The notes: a model not told the origin generated them from the letters alone. DNA of 64,000 nucleotides from Rugalucina vietnamica (GCA_964017185.1 OZ024879.1:47163383-47227382), one strand, 5' to 3'. Counted from the stretch's first letter, positions 43,503 to 55,242 are shown. A program made the numbers and translations.

Positions 43503-43745
43503 ATCAGGAAAACATGTCCTTAATGTAATGTATACCCACTCAAACCCCACTTTTATATAGCAAAACTGGGGTATACAGGGGTATACCTATTTTTCTCATT
43601 TTTGCTCCAAAACATAGATTGTGGGTACTCACAATCTATGTTTTGAGCAAAAATAAGAAAAATATCAACATTTTCCTAAGAAAATTTTTAATTTTTACAA
43701 TTTAAGAAAAAAATCTGTATTTTACATGGGGCATGTTTTCGTAAT
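43503..43745. mobile_element. MITE-2 copy
   Basis: CATCAGGAAAACATGTCC to GGCATGTTTTCGTAATG. The central GTTAGAACC palindrome is deleted, leaving GTGGGTACTCACAATC. Confidence 0.82.
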
Positions 43746-43971
43746 GTGTAGCAAAACCATCAGTGTTGTCACCGCACTGGCTGTACATTTGCTTTTCAGA
43801 GATGCAAGTTTTCTCCTTACTCATCTCAAATAATTTGCGCTTAAAATGACCATGCAGCAATTAATGACGGATACAGTTAGCGATTTGAACGTAAACATCG
43901 CTATCCTAGGGCATTTAAACCGGAAAGCGTGTCATCATTGGCCAAGCCTTGTCACAGGATAACCAGCTATA

Positions 43972-44070
43972 TCATTATGAAAACTTGCCCATTAAATATA
44001 CAGTAATTTGTTTTTAGAAGAAACATTGAAAATTTCATTGGAAAAAACAAATGTGTATGCTCGCCAATCG
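43972..44070. mobile_element. MITE-2 end fragment
   Basis: TATCATTATGAAAACTTGCCC and the following AT-rich block with AAATTTCATTGGAAAAAAC match one MITE-2 end in reverse orientation. Confidence 0.65.
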
Positions 44071-44759
44071 TAGTTAGCTGATTAAATAAAAAAGCTTTAT
44101 AATGGAGGTAAAAATGCTGATTGCGCCACGCTTTGGCCAAAGTGACAAAATTGCTGCAGACAAATTACACTATATGTTACTTAAGATGCTGCAAAAACAG
44201 TTGAAAAAAATGTTAACAGAATATTTGAATGACAAAAACAGCATTCTTAAACAAAGACCTGTTGAAATGTTTTGATGTAATGCACTGTAAATATGACAAA
44301 TTTTAGACGTATCATTGTCCAATATAGCGTACGTTCATGTTCATGCGACTATTAAAATAATAAGTTTTAGTTGATAAAATGTTACGTCCTTTTCATCCGC
44401 TAAACGGTTGAAAGTAAACATGTCAAGAGAACTGCCTAAGTGAGGCGCTAAGCCGGGGCGCTTAGTAAGGAGGTATATTTAATGAGTACCCTAATATCAA
44501 TGTTAAAATCGTGATACATCTCATGATTGTAACCCAAAGTTTTTACGTGTATAAAATTTCGAAGTTGGGATTGCGGCAATTACACTGGCGTGTTAACGCA
44601 GGAAAAGGATCAGGGACACTCCAAACAAAGAATTCGAAAGTTAACAAAACCCTTGTTTAAAGTGAAGAAAAGCTGCACGTCATTCAATAGGACAAAACAA
44701 CATGAGGTCAAAGTACGGTTATGCAGAATGGAAGAAACTTGATCAGTCAACTCATATAA
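44071..44759. other. Intergenic, no gene seen
   Basis: AT-rich; no recognisable repeat apart from the MITE-2 fragment to its left. Confidence 0.5.
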
Positions 44760-44960
44760 GCCTAGGACATAGGCAAACAGAAAAGCCCAAGATGTGACGC
44801 CGCAGAACGCGGCGTCCCATCTAGGACTATTCTGTTTGCTTAAAGAAATTCGTCGAAAAATGAGAAAAATAAAATAGAAATCACCCCTTACGCCCCTAAA
44901 ATGACTGTGGACTCACCAAAAATTATAATGATGGGTGAATCCATTCGTCAAAACGGAGAT
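44760..44960. repeat. Dispersed repeat with GCGGCGTCCC palindrome
   Basis: GTGACGCCGCAGAACGCGGC followed by GTCCC forms a hairpin. The flanks AGACAAACAGAATAG-like and GGGTGAATCCATTCGTCAAA match 26090-26350 inverted. Confidence 0.68.
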
Positions 44961-45345
44961 GAAACAGATATACGTTGTTCGATACATATGATACGACAAA
45001 ACAACACGGGTTCAAAGTATGAAGGAGGAAGGAAAATACTTGATCAGTTAATGAGATTACTTGACTTAGTGACATGCCTTGTAAATATGTCAGCGAATAT
45101 ATTTAAGATTGATGCAAGTTGGTGATTTGTAGTGCAAACAGATAATCAAAATATTCAAACGGATGTGTTGAAAATAAATATTAATCTCAAGATTCGAAAA
45201 CGGATGCGTTTTTAACAACAGAAATCTTGAGAAATTCGAACGAAGCAAAGCTACTTGATGATTAGTAATTTGTTTCGCGGAAGAAACAACCTGGGATGAT
45301 TACATTTGTAGTTTATTTTGGATGCCAGTGTTTCAGCAGAAATTT

Positions 45346-45576
45346 GAGCCTGTGCATGAGAAAACCAACAATTTGCATAGGCGAAAACAAAGCCGCAGAT
45401 CAGCTTCGCGGTGACCGCGAAGCTGATCAGCGCCTTTGTTTTCGCTACACGAGTACAATCCCTCTTCTACTTAAATGCAAAATTTCAAGCCTCTAACCAT
45501 CTTCTGTGACTGTACAGGTCAGTTTGTGTCAGACCTGGTCGAAACCCAAATTGTTGGTTTTCTCATGCACAGGCTC
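45346..45576. mobile_element. MITE-1 copy upstream of the GPCR
   Basis: GAGCCTGTGCATGAG to GGCTC with ATTT duplications at 45342-45345 and 45577-45580. The palindrome is CTTCGCGGTGACCGCGAAG. Confidence 0.88.
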
Positions 45577-45580
45577 ATTT

Positions 45581-46526
45581 ATTGATGAACTTCACATGAA
45601 AATGCCATAACCAGAATTTTGCTCAGTATTACATTGCGAAAACGTGCGTATGATGTTATAAGTAGTCAGGTGTTTTGGTTATGTGAAAGTAATATAACAT
45701 GTGCTCCGTTTAGGAAGTATGGAACAGCTTTAAAACAATATTTTATTTTGAAGAGTGTCCAATCTTGTATGTTATGAATGACATCTTTATTTAATTTAGG
45801 GTTTGTGATTTGGAGTTGTGGATTTATTTTCAAGTCGAGGCTATATTGTTAAGTAGCTTTATAATAATAATGGAGACAATATATAATTACCATTTAGATG
45901 GAATCTTTAAAATTTCGATAGAAACGGAACAAACTATAATGAAGTTATATGGCATTATGGAAATTAAATGGTGTAGTTCAAGAACAAATTAACGAATTTA
46001 TTTTACGGAATATTTCTTGGATATGAGCAGCATCATTTGGATTTACAAGAACAAATATATCAAAGTGGAAAATTGTGGAAAACAAAATAATAAATAATTT
46101 CTTATAGTGTACTAACCTAGCTACTGCAAAGGATGCATAAAATGAATGGTAGGTATAATTGTCTGTAATTGTGAGGAATTATGTAGTAGAACAATCGTTC
46201 GTTGTATTTGGTACAAACAACTGCTTGACTTTCTGAACAAAATCCCATAAAACGAGTGCAAATGGCCATGACAAACAGTGTTACAGGATAAGAAATAAAT
46301 GTTTTCACCATAGTTTGGGATTAAAAATGAAAATAAATGGACTTAACAAATGAATTTACAACAATCAATCGTCACATTCATTATACAATGTGTATCATGA
46401 TGTGACTTTATGTGTAGTACAAAGATAAAACTATGCACAGTCCTCTGATGCTGCAGCCACCCCTGTCAAACGCGACCTTTCTATGATTTCGGATTTTTAC
46501 ACACAAAACTTGGAAATTCTGTAACG
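45581..46526 (+). other. Upstream region of the GPCR
   Basis: AT-rich DNA between a MITE-1 and the GPCR start. The ATG at 46527 is preceded by TCTGTAACG, so -3 is A. No TATA box or initiator is clear enough to annotate. An upstream non-coding exon cannot be excluded. Confidence 0.45.
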
Positions 46527-47891
46527 ATGTACACGAAATTACCAAAGTCGTGGAGAGGGGATTTTGGCGTTAACGTAACGCTAGAGGAACTGAACGACGC
46601 GCTTGTGGAATTACATATTCCTGTGATAGTGTTCATATGTATTCTTATGGTGATTGGTGTTTTTGGAAATATATTAGTGCTGTGGATATATACCAAAAAG
46701 TACCATCCCTCCACCCATCGCTGTTTTATTCTGTGTTTAGCATGGATAGACATGGTGGCATGTGCCATAGGTATGCCCTTACTGATCGTTAGCATGTTCT
46801 ATCCGTACATGTTCCCGTCAGAACTAGCGTGTAAAGTACTACGTTGTCTACACGTTTTCCTCGTGGTGGCGTCAGCGTTTGTGGTGCTCGCCATAGCTAT
46901 TGAGAGACACAGGAGAATTTGCTTTCCGTTTTCCCGCGAAATGACGCTAAAGAAAATCAAAATAATGTGCGGCGTGGCTTCGTTTCTGGGCTTCCTGGTG
47001 GCGATTCCCGCCATCTTGGTTTATGGACACTCCCCAGTGGAAACTGGAGTAAATAACATCACTGGACATGAGTGCTTCATTAACCCGCAATACGCAGACA
47101 CGTGGCTGCCACGTGGTTATTACTTTTTCCAGTTGGTAATTACACTAATATGTATACTAATTCTAGGAATTTTCTACTTTAGAATTGGGCGCCAAATACT
47201 CTGGCATCAAAAGTTTATGCGAGAAAACACTTATCAAGGTAATAGGACAGGTCGGTCTTTAAAAGATTCAAGCTCTGGAGATAAAAGCCCGACTGGGTCA
47301 CACAGTTTTGTGTTTAGAAATCCGGTCGAGGTCAAGGACAATGAATCGATAGTTGAAGGTCAAGGTCACGGAAGTGACAAGATTAAACTTCAAGACTCTT
47401 CACGCGCGTCCACGCCGTCGAGAAAATCTTTTGATGACATAAAACCAAAGACTGACCCATATGGAAACTTACTGAAAAAGGCTGTTAAACTTACATTAAT
47501 GAGGTCACGGTCAAGGTCAGCGACCCCTGATTTGGCCGTCACACCTCCCCCAAAACTTGAGACTCAGAGGAGCAGAATGGACTCCAATAAAAGTGACCAA
47601 CTTGCGGGACCTAGCGGCCGTACGAGAAAAGTGACCATGATGTTATTCATCATAACGATCGTGTTTGTTTTATCGTTTATTCCACATTTGAGTATCATAA
47701 TATGGCTGGCTGTACGACCGTCCGTCATAGACGACCTCAGTTCGCCCAGTATTATAGTGTACAATATATTTTTCCGGAGTTTTGTTATTAACAATATGGC
47801 GAATCCTATTATATATGGATTCGTGGATAAGAAATTCCGAGCGGAATGTAGTGATTTTGTACTTAATATTTTATATTGTGGTAGACTATAA
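46527..47891 (+). CDS. Class A (rhodopsin-family) G-protein-coupled receptor, orphan
   Basis: This is an intronless ORF of 454 residues with seven hydrophobic helices: TM1 about 31-55 with GN at 47-48 (N1.50), TM2 about 66-90 with LAWID (D75, 2.50), TM3 about 103-127 ending E126-R127-H128 (DRY equivalent), TM4 about 145-166, TM5 about 199-221, TM6 about 369-395 and TM7 about 409-431 with NPIIY (426-430). C102 and C183 are placed for the conserved disulfide to extracellular loop 2. N-glycosylation sequons are at N16 (N terminus) and N177 (ECL2). The third intracellular loop is long (about 222-366), rich in Ser/Arg, and carries likely kinase sites. TM6 has F384 in place of the usual toggle tryptophan before P386. 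The layout suggests a peptide- or amine-type receptor at the plasma membrane, but I cannot name the ligand. A broken copy lies on the minus strand at 39345-40740. A MITE-1 lies about 950 bp upstream and a MITE-2 begins 26 bp after the stop. Confidence 0.93.
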   Translation: MYTKLPKSWRGDFGVNVTLEELNDALVELHIPVIVFICILMVIGVFGNILVLWIYTKKYHPSTHRCFILCLAWIDMVACAIGMPLLIVSMFYPYMFPSELACKVLRCLHVFLVVASAFVVLAIAIERHRRICFPFSREMTLKKIKIMCGVASFLGFLVAIPAILVYGHSPVETGVNNITGHECFINPQYADTWLPRGYYFFQLVITLICILILGIFYFRIGRQILWHQKFMRENTYQGNRTGRSLKDSSSGDKSPTGSHSFVFRNPVEVKDNESIVEGQGHGSDKIKLQDSSRASTPSRKSFDDIKPKTDPYGNLLKKAVKLTLMRSRSRSATPDLAVTPPPKLETQRSRMDSNKSDQLAGPSGRTRKVTMMLFIITIVFVLSFIPHLSIIIWLAVRPSVIDDLSSPSIIVYNIFFRSFVINNMANPIIYGFVDKKFRAECSDFVLNILYCGRL

Positions 47892-47916
47892 TTGAACCTT
47901 GCTTCGAGAATCCTCA

Positions 47917-48192
47917 TTACGAAAACTTGTCCATGCAATAAACAGAGATTTTTTTAGCTTAAAAAATTGAAAATTTTCAGCTGAAAAATTTTGATATTTT
48001 TCTTATTTTTGCTCAAAACATAGATTGTGGGTACACGTTAGAACCGCCTCGCCGAGGCGGTTCTAACGAGTACCCACAATCTATGTTTTGGAGCAAAATA
48101 AGAAAAATAGGTATCCCCTGCATACCCCAGTTTTTCTATATAAAAGTGGTGTTTAAAGGGGTAGACTCTTCACGGACATGTTTTCCTGATGT
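47917..48192. mobile_element. MITE-2 copy immediately 3' of the GPCR
   Basis: CATTACGAAAACTTGTCCATG to GGACATGTTTTCCTGATG with an intact GTTAGAACCGCCTCGCCGAG palindrome. It begins 26 bp after the GPCR stop, so the GPCR 3' UTR probably runs through it. Confidence 0.85.
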
Positions 48193-48390
48193 TATTTCGG
48201 AAGTTTTCTCACTGGATAAGATTCAAACATTCAAAACAAATCACAAGTATCAATAAAATTAAAGGTATTTTAGAAAATAGATCCGCAGATCAGACACAGT
48301 ACCGAGAATTACGACTATGTGGAAGAGAGGGTGACTGTTCTAAAAGATATTGTAGAGGATGTCCTAAAGTTTCCTAAAGTTTCTGAAATC

Positions 48391-48649
48391 TTTTTTTTTT
48401 TTTTTTTTCTTTTCAGTTTTACGTCCCTTTCAAGCTTTTTCACTCAAATCGAGACGAATCAATCGGTAGGTGGGGCGAAAACCGGAGTACCCGGGGAAAA
48501 ACCACCTGACACACCCGCAAGCAGAACATGGCTTGTCTCACATATGAATTCGTGCCCCGTGCGAGGCGCGAACCCACATCGGTGAGATGATCGAATGATC
48601 AAGAGCACTGAAGTCAGCGACCTTAACCACTCGGCCACGGGGGCCGCCG
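48391..48649 (-). mobile_element. tRNA-derived SINE (family 1) with 11-bp target duplication
   Basis: This is read on the minus strand: head GGCCCCCGTGGCCGAGTGG near 48640, poly(A) tail seen as poly(T) at 48391-48408. The direct repeat TTTCTGAAATC at 48380-48390 and 48650-48660 is perfect. The near-consensus body and perfect duplication suggest it is recent. It lies downstream of the GPCR and has no counterpart in the inverted copy. Confidence 0.9.
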
Positions 48650-49465
48650 TTTCTGAAATCGTATGCCAGTATCTTTCTTTTATTTATTTTCTATGATTTG
48701 TTAATTGTTGATATATAAGTGGTGATCCAAGATATCTGATACCATTTAAACCTTTTATAGTTTTGTTTCGGCAGCACAAACATTATTAAAATCTGTATCA
48801 TATAATACGAAACTATAAATGAGAGTTTGTATGATATATATTGTTAAGTATATAACCCAGTGACATGTTAAATAAAGTTGGTCAAATAATTTCACGGCTT
48901 TAACGTATGCATTATATGACGTACATATTGGATTAAAGCGACGTCAAGCATGTTTTGATAGTTCGCTTTTCTTAAAGGATACTTCAATGAAAATGCATAT
49001 TCACCTAAACAAAACACTTTTTGAAATCTGGCACATACTTTTATTGAAGTGTATGAAAATTAACGCCACACATTTGTGCATCAATGGTACGAAACATACA
49101 TACGAGGATTGAACGAAAATTCGTTCTAACTTAAAATTGACGTAAAATAATGTAACCTGCTAGAACTGCCAAACGTTTTGATCTTTATTTTTCAAAATGT
49201 ACAACAATTTAAAGTACTTCACATTATATGTCAAAAACAAAACTTATCACAAAGCATTGTGCTTTAAGTTCTATGATGCTATGTGTCCAAATTTGCACAG
49301 CAAAAGTATATACATGTAAGCTTGAAAATGTATCAGATATTTTGGATCACCCTGTATGTGCCCTTGTATGCGTTTTGGAGACTATACAAAATACATGTAA
49401 TGAAAAATCATGGTTCTTACAGTATGACGCGGCTCTTTGAACTTACTAGATAGATTATCATCATT

Positions 49466-51020
49466 GAGCCTGCACATTGAGAAAAACAACAGTTTGGAGT
49501 TTCGACCAGGTCGGCCACAAACCGGCCTGTACAGTCACACACGGCTAACAAACCTTTAAATGCGTAACCGCGGTTAAGAAAAGAAATCCGATTCACGTCC
49601 TTCCGGTTTCGCATCAGATGACCAACAAAAGGTAAACAAACTTTTGCAGCTCGTGTTTCCGAGTAAAATATTTTGATTCGAAGACAGATATTATAATTCT
49701 CTCAATGCTATTTTATTAGTTAGACATTGCTATATTTGAACCCCAAAGGATTTCCAGAAACTTTTCTTTATAATCATGATTTTTATTCCCTACCTCAAAA
49801 CACATGTTGGGATTGCATTGTACGCGATGAAAATGTGGGTCAGTCGCAGGGATATTTTTAGATTTCCGCTCATTACGTACATATTAATGGAAAGCAATAC
49901 AGCGTGCAGATGATTTCAACATTGTGTGAGGTCTGTTGACAGTTTCGTTGCCTCTGGCCACTGCATTCTATGCATATGTGGTTAAAAGCTGTGTCAACAT
50001 TTCGGTTACGAATTTAATCATTAGAATGATAGCAAAATAATCATTATAAAACGCATGTATTAAAGTTTTTGTTTTTGTTAATAGTTTTACGCTGAAGTTT
50101 TAATTGTCACATTCTCTCGTCCTCTCTTAATAGGTGCTAACTCAAATTGGTGTGTTTGTGATATTTGCAGTGAAAATGTTTGATATAAAATAATACAAAC
50201 TGTCTATGCAATACATGTAATACAATAGTTCACATGCATGATATTCCTGTTCATGAAGACGATTTTACAGCATTCTTTATACTTTAATTTATTTTTTCCT
50301 GGTTTTAAGTCATTCAAAAAATAAATACCATAACTTGAACCGGTAGAGGTTTTCAAACATATCTTGAAATATATCCTTCATATTTTAATGATTAAATGCG
50401 TAACCATCTTTTCCTTCCCTTCAAATCGGTAATGCCGGGCACTAACACAACGAAATAATGGCACAGACATCAGTAGCAATTTAGTTAATATATATCGGTA
50501 AATTTGTCGTGGAACAATCACTAAAATTTGATATTTACCAGCAAATTGTCCAATTTTTTAATTGTATTTCGCCGACTTTGGTCGTGTTGTAACACCAGGT
50601 TCGAAGAAAGGAATAAATAACTCAAAGACCATCAAATTATTTTGCGAGCTACTTTGGTGCTGACTTACAATAGTAAATAAGTGACAAAATAGCATTCATA
50701 GATAATCGATATATTTCTGTACTAAAATATAATCATCAATCGATCGTAGTAGTGTATGTTTTGTTTACCTTTTTTTGGTCTTCATATGCGGAACCGGAAA
50801 GGCATGAATCGGATTTTCTTTCTTAACCGGCGGTTACGCATTTAAAGGTTTGTTAGCCGTAGCATGCTAGATTATTGAAATTTTGGATTTAAGAAGAAGA
50901 GTGATTGTACTATCTATGTTGCGAAAACAAAGGCACTGATCAGCTTCGCAGTAACCGCGAAGCTGGTCTGCGCCTTTGTTTTCGCATATGCAGATTGTTG
51001 GTTTTCTCAGGAGGCGGCTC
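49466..51020. mobile_element. MITE-1 copy interrupted by the 1.32-kb element
   Basis: Left part 49466-49540 (GAGCCTGCACATTGAG to CCTGTACAGTCACAC) and right part 50861-51020 (GCTAGATTATTGAAATTTTG to GCGGCTC). Removing 49541-50860 leaves about 235 bp, the normal MITE-1 length. Confidence 0.85.
49541..50860. mobile_element. 1.32-kb non-autonomous DNA transposon (copy 1)
   Basis: The ends are long inverted repeats of about 90 bp: ACGGCTAACAAACCTTTAAA at left and its complement ending GGTTTGTTAGCCGT at right, with CCGATTCACG and CTTCCGGTTTCGC inside the repeat. It matches 53911-55242 in the opposite orientation along its length. There is no ORF above 65 residues and no transposase, so it needs help from elsewhere. 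It is inserted in a MITE-1. Confidence 0.88.
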
Positions 51021-51080
51021 TATTCATAAAACGGGGAAAGAGTTAAATGCTGTTCGGTAATCATTGCAATTACTTACTTC

Positions 51081-51830
51081 TGCTGTTTTAGAGAGAACAG
51101 AGAAGCCAGTGGTTGGTATATAATGCTGTAGTTAAGTAGTGTTATCATTATAGTACAATGAAGCCTTTAGTATGGCTCGAACGAGGTTCGTACCTGCGAC
51201 CTCTCGATCCCGAACTGAACTCTAGCTACTTGGACCAGATGCAAATGAAGCGATATTTTGTATGTTTACTTCCAACAGGTCTACGTCTAATTCACCCATC
51301 AAACCTATAATGCTATTTTCATGCGGAAGCTCGTGGTTTTCAGTCCTTCTCTTAAACCAGACTTATAAATCTGTGTATCTTATTTTGTTATGAATGAGTC
51401 TGAAGCAAGCTTATAATTGGGCCACGGTGTAACAAAACCTAGCATAGAGCTTTTAGATTTGTTTCATAGACTACATCTACATCCTTTAACCCATCACGAT
51501 CGTACACAGTCCTAATCGTAAAAACGTAATGATCGTGTTTGGTAGTGGCGACATTGACGATAAAATGTTTTCGGCAGCCTTATCCTTACCTTGGCAAAAG
51601 AGATTTTGCCGAGGAAATGCTGAAAAAGATGAACAGGCATGGAACTCTTGAAAATCTATGAATATTGTTAGTTCTCAGTGGATTATAAGGTATCATCTTA
51701 TGCATACATATGACCTCATTTCAGAAGATGTGTTAACCAACTGTTTAGGAAATGTCGATTATTTCTGAATTGAGCGCATAATATTGTATAAATTATTATC
51801 TGAAATGTAATGTAAGTGCATACATGTATA
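51081..51830 (+). other. Non-coding arm of an inverted segmental duplication (partner 38455-39175)
   Basis: This matches the reverse complement of 38455-39175 and holds the corresponding tRNA-like relic (about 51180-51245, antisense). It is separated from the intact GPCR by about 3.2 kb of later insertions: a MITE-2, a SINE, and a MITE-1 itself carrying a 1.32-kb element. The pseudogene arm lacks these. I see no coding signal. Confidence 0.75.
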
Positions 51831-51974
51831 ATAACGTATAAATATATGAGCACATAAAATTATACATGTATAAAGTTATGAATTCGAAAAACACGTATTT
51901 CTGAAATACCGCTTACAATATATTTAGGCGAATTTCTGTTCCCTACCATTCGCGTATGGACACGCTTACCAAAA

Positions 51975-52166
51975 CGTTTAATTTTTCTTATTTTTGTTCC
52001 AAAACATAGACTGTTGGTACTTGTTAGAACCGCCTCGGCTTGTACCAACAATAAATGTTTTAAGCAAACATTAAAATTATCAAAAAATGTCCAATGAAAT
52101 TTTTAATTTTTCAGAATGCTGAAAAAATGTTCTGTTTATTGCATGGGCAAGTTTTCATAATTCAGT
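51975..52166. mobile_element. MITE-2 copy, left end truncated
   Basis: TTCTTATTTTTGTTCCAAAAC, TTAGAACCGCCTCGGC and GCATGGGCAAGTTTTCATAAT are present. The GGGGTATAC half is missing. Confidence 0.75.
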
Positions 52167-52329
52167 ATCTTTTATCATCTACCGTATATGCTTTTTACCG
52201 CACGTTGTGTTCAGTGTTTCTGAACTGTTGACTTCGAATTCTAGATATGTTTGACGTAATTAAGACACTCTTTATGAACGAAAGTTCAATTAATGAATAA
52301 TCATAGAAATAAATCATCTTCAAAATGTA

Positions 52330-53075
52330 GTACGGAATGTGATATGTGTTTTAATCCAATGATAATTATCCATGCGTGTGATGAGACCTTATAGTTGAAT
52401 GCGCGGTGAAAAGTGCTAACATGGTACATGTACTGTATATCTAAATATTTCTGAAATGAACCCCAATATAAACAGGCTGTTACAGTTTTACAGGTGCCTG
52501 ATATACGTATGAGAGAGAGTTTACCTTTGTGTTTACTTTTGTTGCATCATACAAACTACAAGGCACTTCGATATTCATAAGTTTTTATGTTCACTAACTT
52601 ACCACATGCAAATATTGAACATAAAGAGCTACACGATGTTTGTCTATCTAACGAATTCGATCTTTGTGTCGCAGATTATAAAGTATTTCCGACAACTTCT
52701 ACATATGCATAACATTATCTGAGCATATCTTTAAACGAAAATTATATTCCTAAATGATCAAAACCAGTAAATTATGGGCAATTTGGACCCTGGCATGTTC
52801 AAATGCTGTTGCAGAATGCGATGGGTATTTTCCTCCAAATCTAGCATACGTGTTCTAGTTTAATGTGTACCATTCGGTATTTGAGTTTTGATAAGAGCTT
52901 ATTAACGACCGCGTGGTAAATACAACAAATGCGGTATATTCAAATATTTCTGCAATTAACCCCAATATAAACAATCTGTAACAGTGTTCCAGGTGTTTCA
53001 GAATCAGACACTCATCGATCACATGAATGTTTACTTTTTTATTTACCTTTGGTGCATTGTATAGACTACAGCATT
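52330..53075. repeat. Diverged local direct duplication (period about 490-510 bp)
   Basis: 52,440-52,575 and 52,930-53,075 share ATATTTCTG, ACCCCAATATAAACA, CTGT-ACAGT, CAGGTG and TTTACCTTTG-TG blocks in the same order. The preceding GCGCGGTGAAAAGTGC and CCGCGTGGTAAATAC also align. No coding signal. Confidence 0.62.
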
Positions 53076-53443
53076 AGGATCCTTGGCTTTTACATTCAGC
53101 TGCATGTCTGTTACGTTATGATGCTCATTCTATTTATACGCCGGTCGTGCATTATTTTGTTCTTGCCACAAAATATTGTATGGGAAATAAAGTGCTACAA
53201 TTTCATTATGTAAACATGTCGTGGCAAAGGTCACTTTGGTTCCGTGTTCCGTTAATTTAACAGATAAACGGGACACAGTTGGTCACGGGGACGTGACAAT
53301 CAACAATGCAAGGATTATACATGACGTTTGATCCTGGTAATGTTGATTTTATTTTACCTGGACAATTCAGTTGAAACGTTGATTCATAGCAGGGCTTATT
53401 GGAAGGACAGGTACCCTGCGTCTGCGATCCACCCGTCAGGCAT

Positions 53444-53893
53444 TTCATTACGAAAACTTGCCCATGCAATATACAGGGATTTTTTTCCACCGGTAAATAT
53501 TGAAAATTTCATGAGAAAAATTTTGACATTTTTCTTATTTTTGCTCAAAACAAAGATTGTGGGTACACGTTAGAACCGCCTCGCCGAGTGCTTAATTGAT
53601 AGGTAGGTACCTTTTTTTTTTTTTTAATTTATCATTAGTAAACCTCTTAAATACATATAATGAAATGTAAAAAACAATAAAAATGATCAAAACATGTTCA
53701 TTTCCACGGCACTCGGAAATACTATTTTGATAACTATTTTGATAACTTATCTAGAAGTACATTCTAAACTCTGTGTATGTCGAGATAAAGATGCGCATTA
53801 CCCACTATCTATGTGTTGGGGCAAAAATAAGAAAAGCAGGTATACCCTGTTAACCCAAATTTTGCCATATAAAAGTGGGATATAAGGGGATTT
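53444..53893. mobile_element. MITE-2 copy split by unrelated sequence
   Basis: The first half 53444-53590 (CATTTCATTACGAAAACTTG to CGCCTCGCCGAG) and the second half about 53800-53893 (ACCCACTATCTATGTG to AAAAGTGGGATATAAGGGG) are separated by about 210 bp including a poly(T) run. Confidence 0.7.
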
Positions 53894-53910
53894 TATTATA
53901 TAACTATAAC

Positions 53911-55242
53911 ACGGCTAACAAACCTTTAAATGCGTAACCGCCGGTTAAGAAAGAAAATCCGATTCACGCCCTTCCGGTTCCGCATATGAAGACCAAGAAA
54001 AGGTAAACAAAACATACGCTACTAGGATCGATTGATGATTATATTTTAGTACAGAAATATATCGATTATCTATGAATGCTATTTTGTCACTTATTTACTA
54101 TTGTAACTCAGCACCAAAGTAGCTCGCAAAATAATTTGATGGCCTTTGAGTTATTTATTCTCTTCTTCGAACTTGGTGTTCCAACAAGGCCAAAGTCGGC
54201 GAAATACAACTAAAAATTGGACAATTTGCTGGTAAATATCAAATTTTAGTGATTGTTCCACGACAAATTTACAGATATCTATTAACTAAATTGCATCTGA
54301 TGTCTGTGCCAGTATTTCGTTGTGTTAGTGCCCGTCATTATCGATTTGAAGGGAAGGAAAAGATGGGTACGCATTTAATCATTAAAATATGAAGGATATA
54401 TTTCAAGATACGTTTGAAAACCTCAACCTGTTCAAGTTATGGTATTTATTTCCCTGTAAAGCGTTTTGAAAGACATAAAACCAAGAAAAAACAAATTAAA
54501 GTATACAGAATGCTGTAAAATCGTCTTCATGAACAGGAATATCATGCATGTGAACTATTGTATACATGTATTTCATAGACAGTTTGTATTATTTTATGTC
54601 AAACATTTTCACTGCAAATATCACAAACACACCAAATTTGAGTAAGCAACTATTAAGAAAGGACGAGAGAATGTGACAATAATCTTCAGCGTATTTAACA
54701 ATTAACAAAAACAAAAACTTTAATACATGTGTTCTATAATGACTATATTGCTATCATTCTAATGATTAAATTCGTAACCGAAATGTTGACACAGCTTTTA
54801 ACCACATATGCATAGAATGCATTGGCCAGAGGCAACGAAACTGTCACCAGACCTCACACAATGTTAAAATCATCTGCGCACTGTATTGCTTTCCGTTAAT
54901 ATGGACGTAATGAGTGGAAATCTAAAAATATCCCTGCGACTGACCCACATTTTCGTCGTGTACAATGCCATCCCAACATGTGTTTTGGGGTAGGGAATAA
55001 AAATCATGATTATAAAGAAAAAAATCTGGAACTCCTTTGGGGTCCAAATATAGCAATGTCTAACTAATAAAATAGCATTGAGAGAATTACAATATTTGTC
55101 TTCGAATCGAAATATTTTAATCGGAAACACGAGCTGCAAAAGTTTGTTTACCTTTTGTTGGTCATCTGATGCGAAACCGGAAGGACATGAATCGGATTTC
55201 TTTTCTTAACCGCGGTTACGCATTTAAAGGTTTGTTAGCCGT
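53911..55242. mobile_element. 1.33-kb non-autonomous DNA transposon (copy 2, inverted)
   Basis: Same family as 49541-50860 but in the opposite direction, with the same terminal repeats and shared interior blocks (for example ATATCGATTATCTATGAATG). The two copies differ by scattered substitutions and small indels. The 89-residue minus-strand ORF near its right end is not conserved as a frame. Confidence 0.88.

Noticed and set aside
45296-45496. Recurrent ORFs with peptides like GENKGADQLR / DQRLCFRYTDS at many places (3340, 14281, 24907, 36739, 45296, 57809 and others)
   Set aside because: They are translations of MITE-1, read in the same frame because the DNA is repeated. There is no start or splice context and many have stops.
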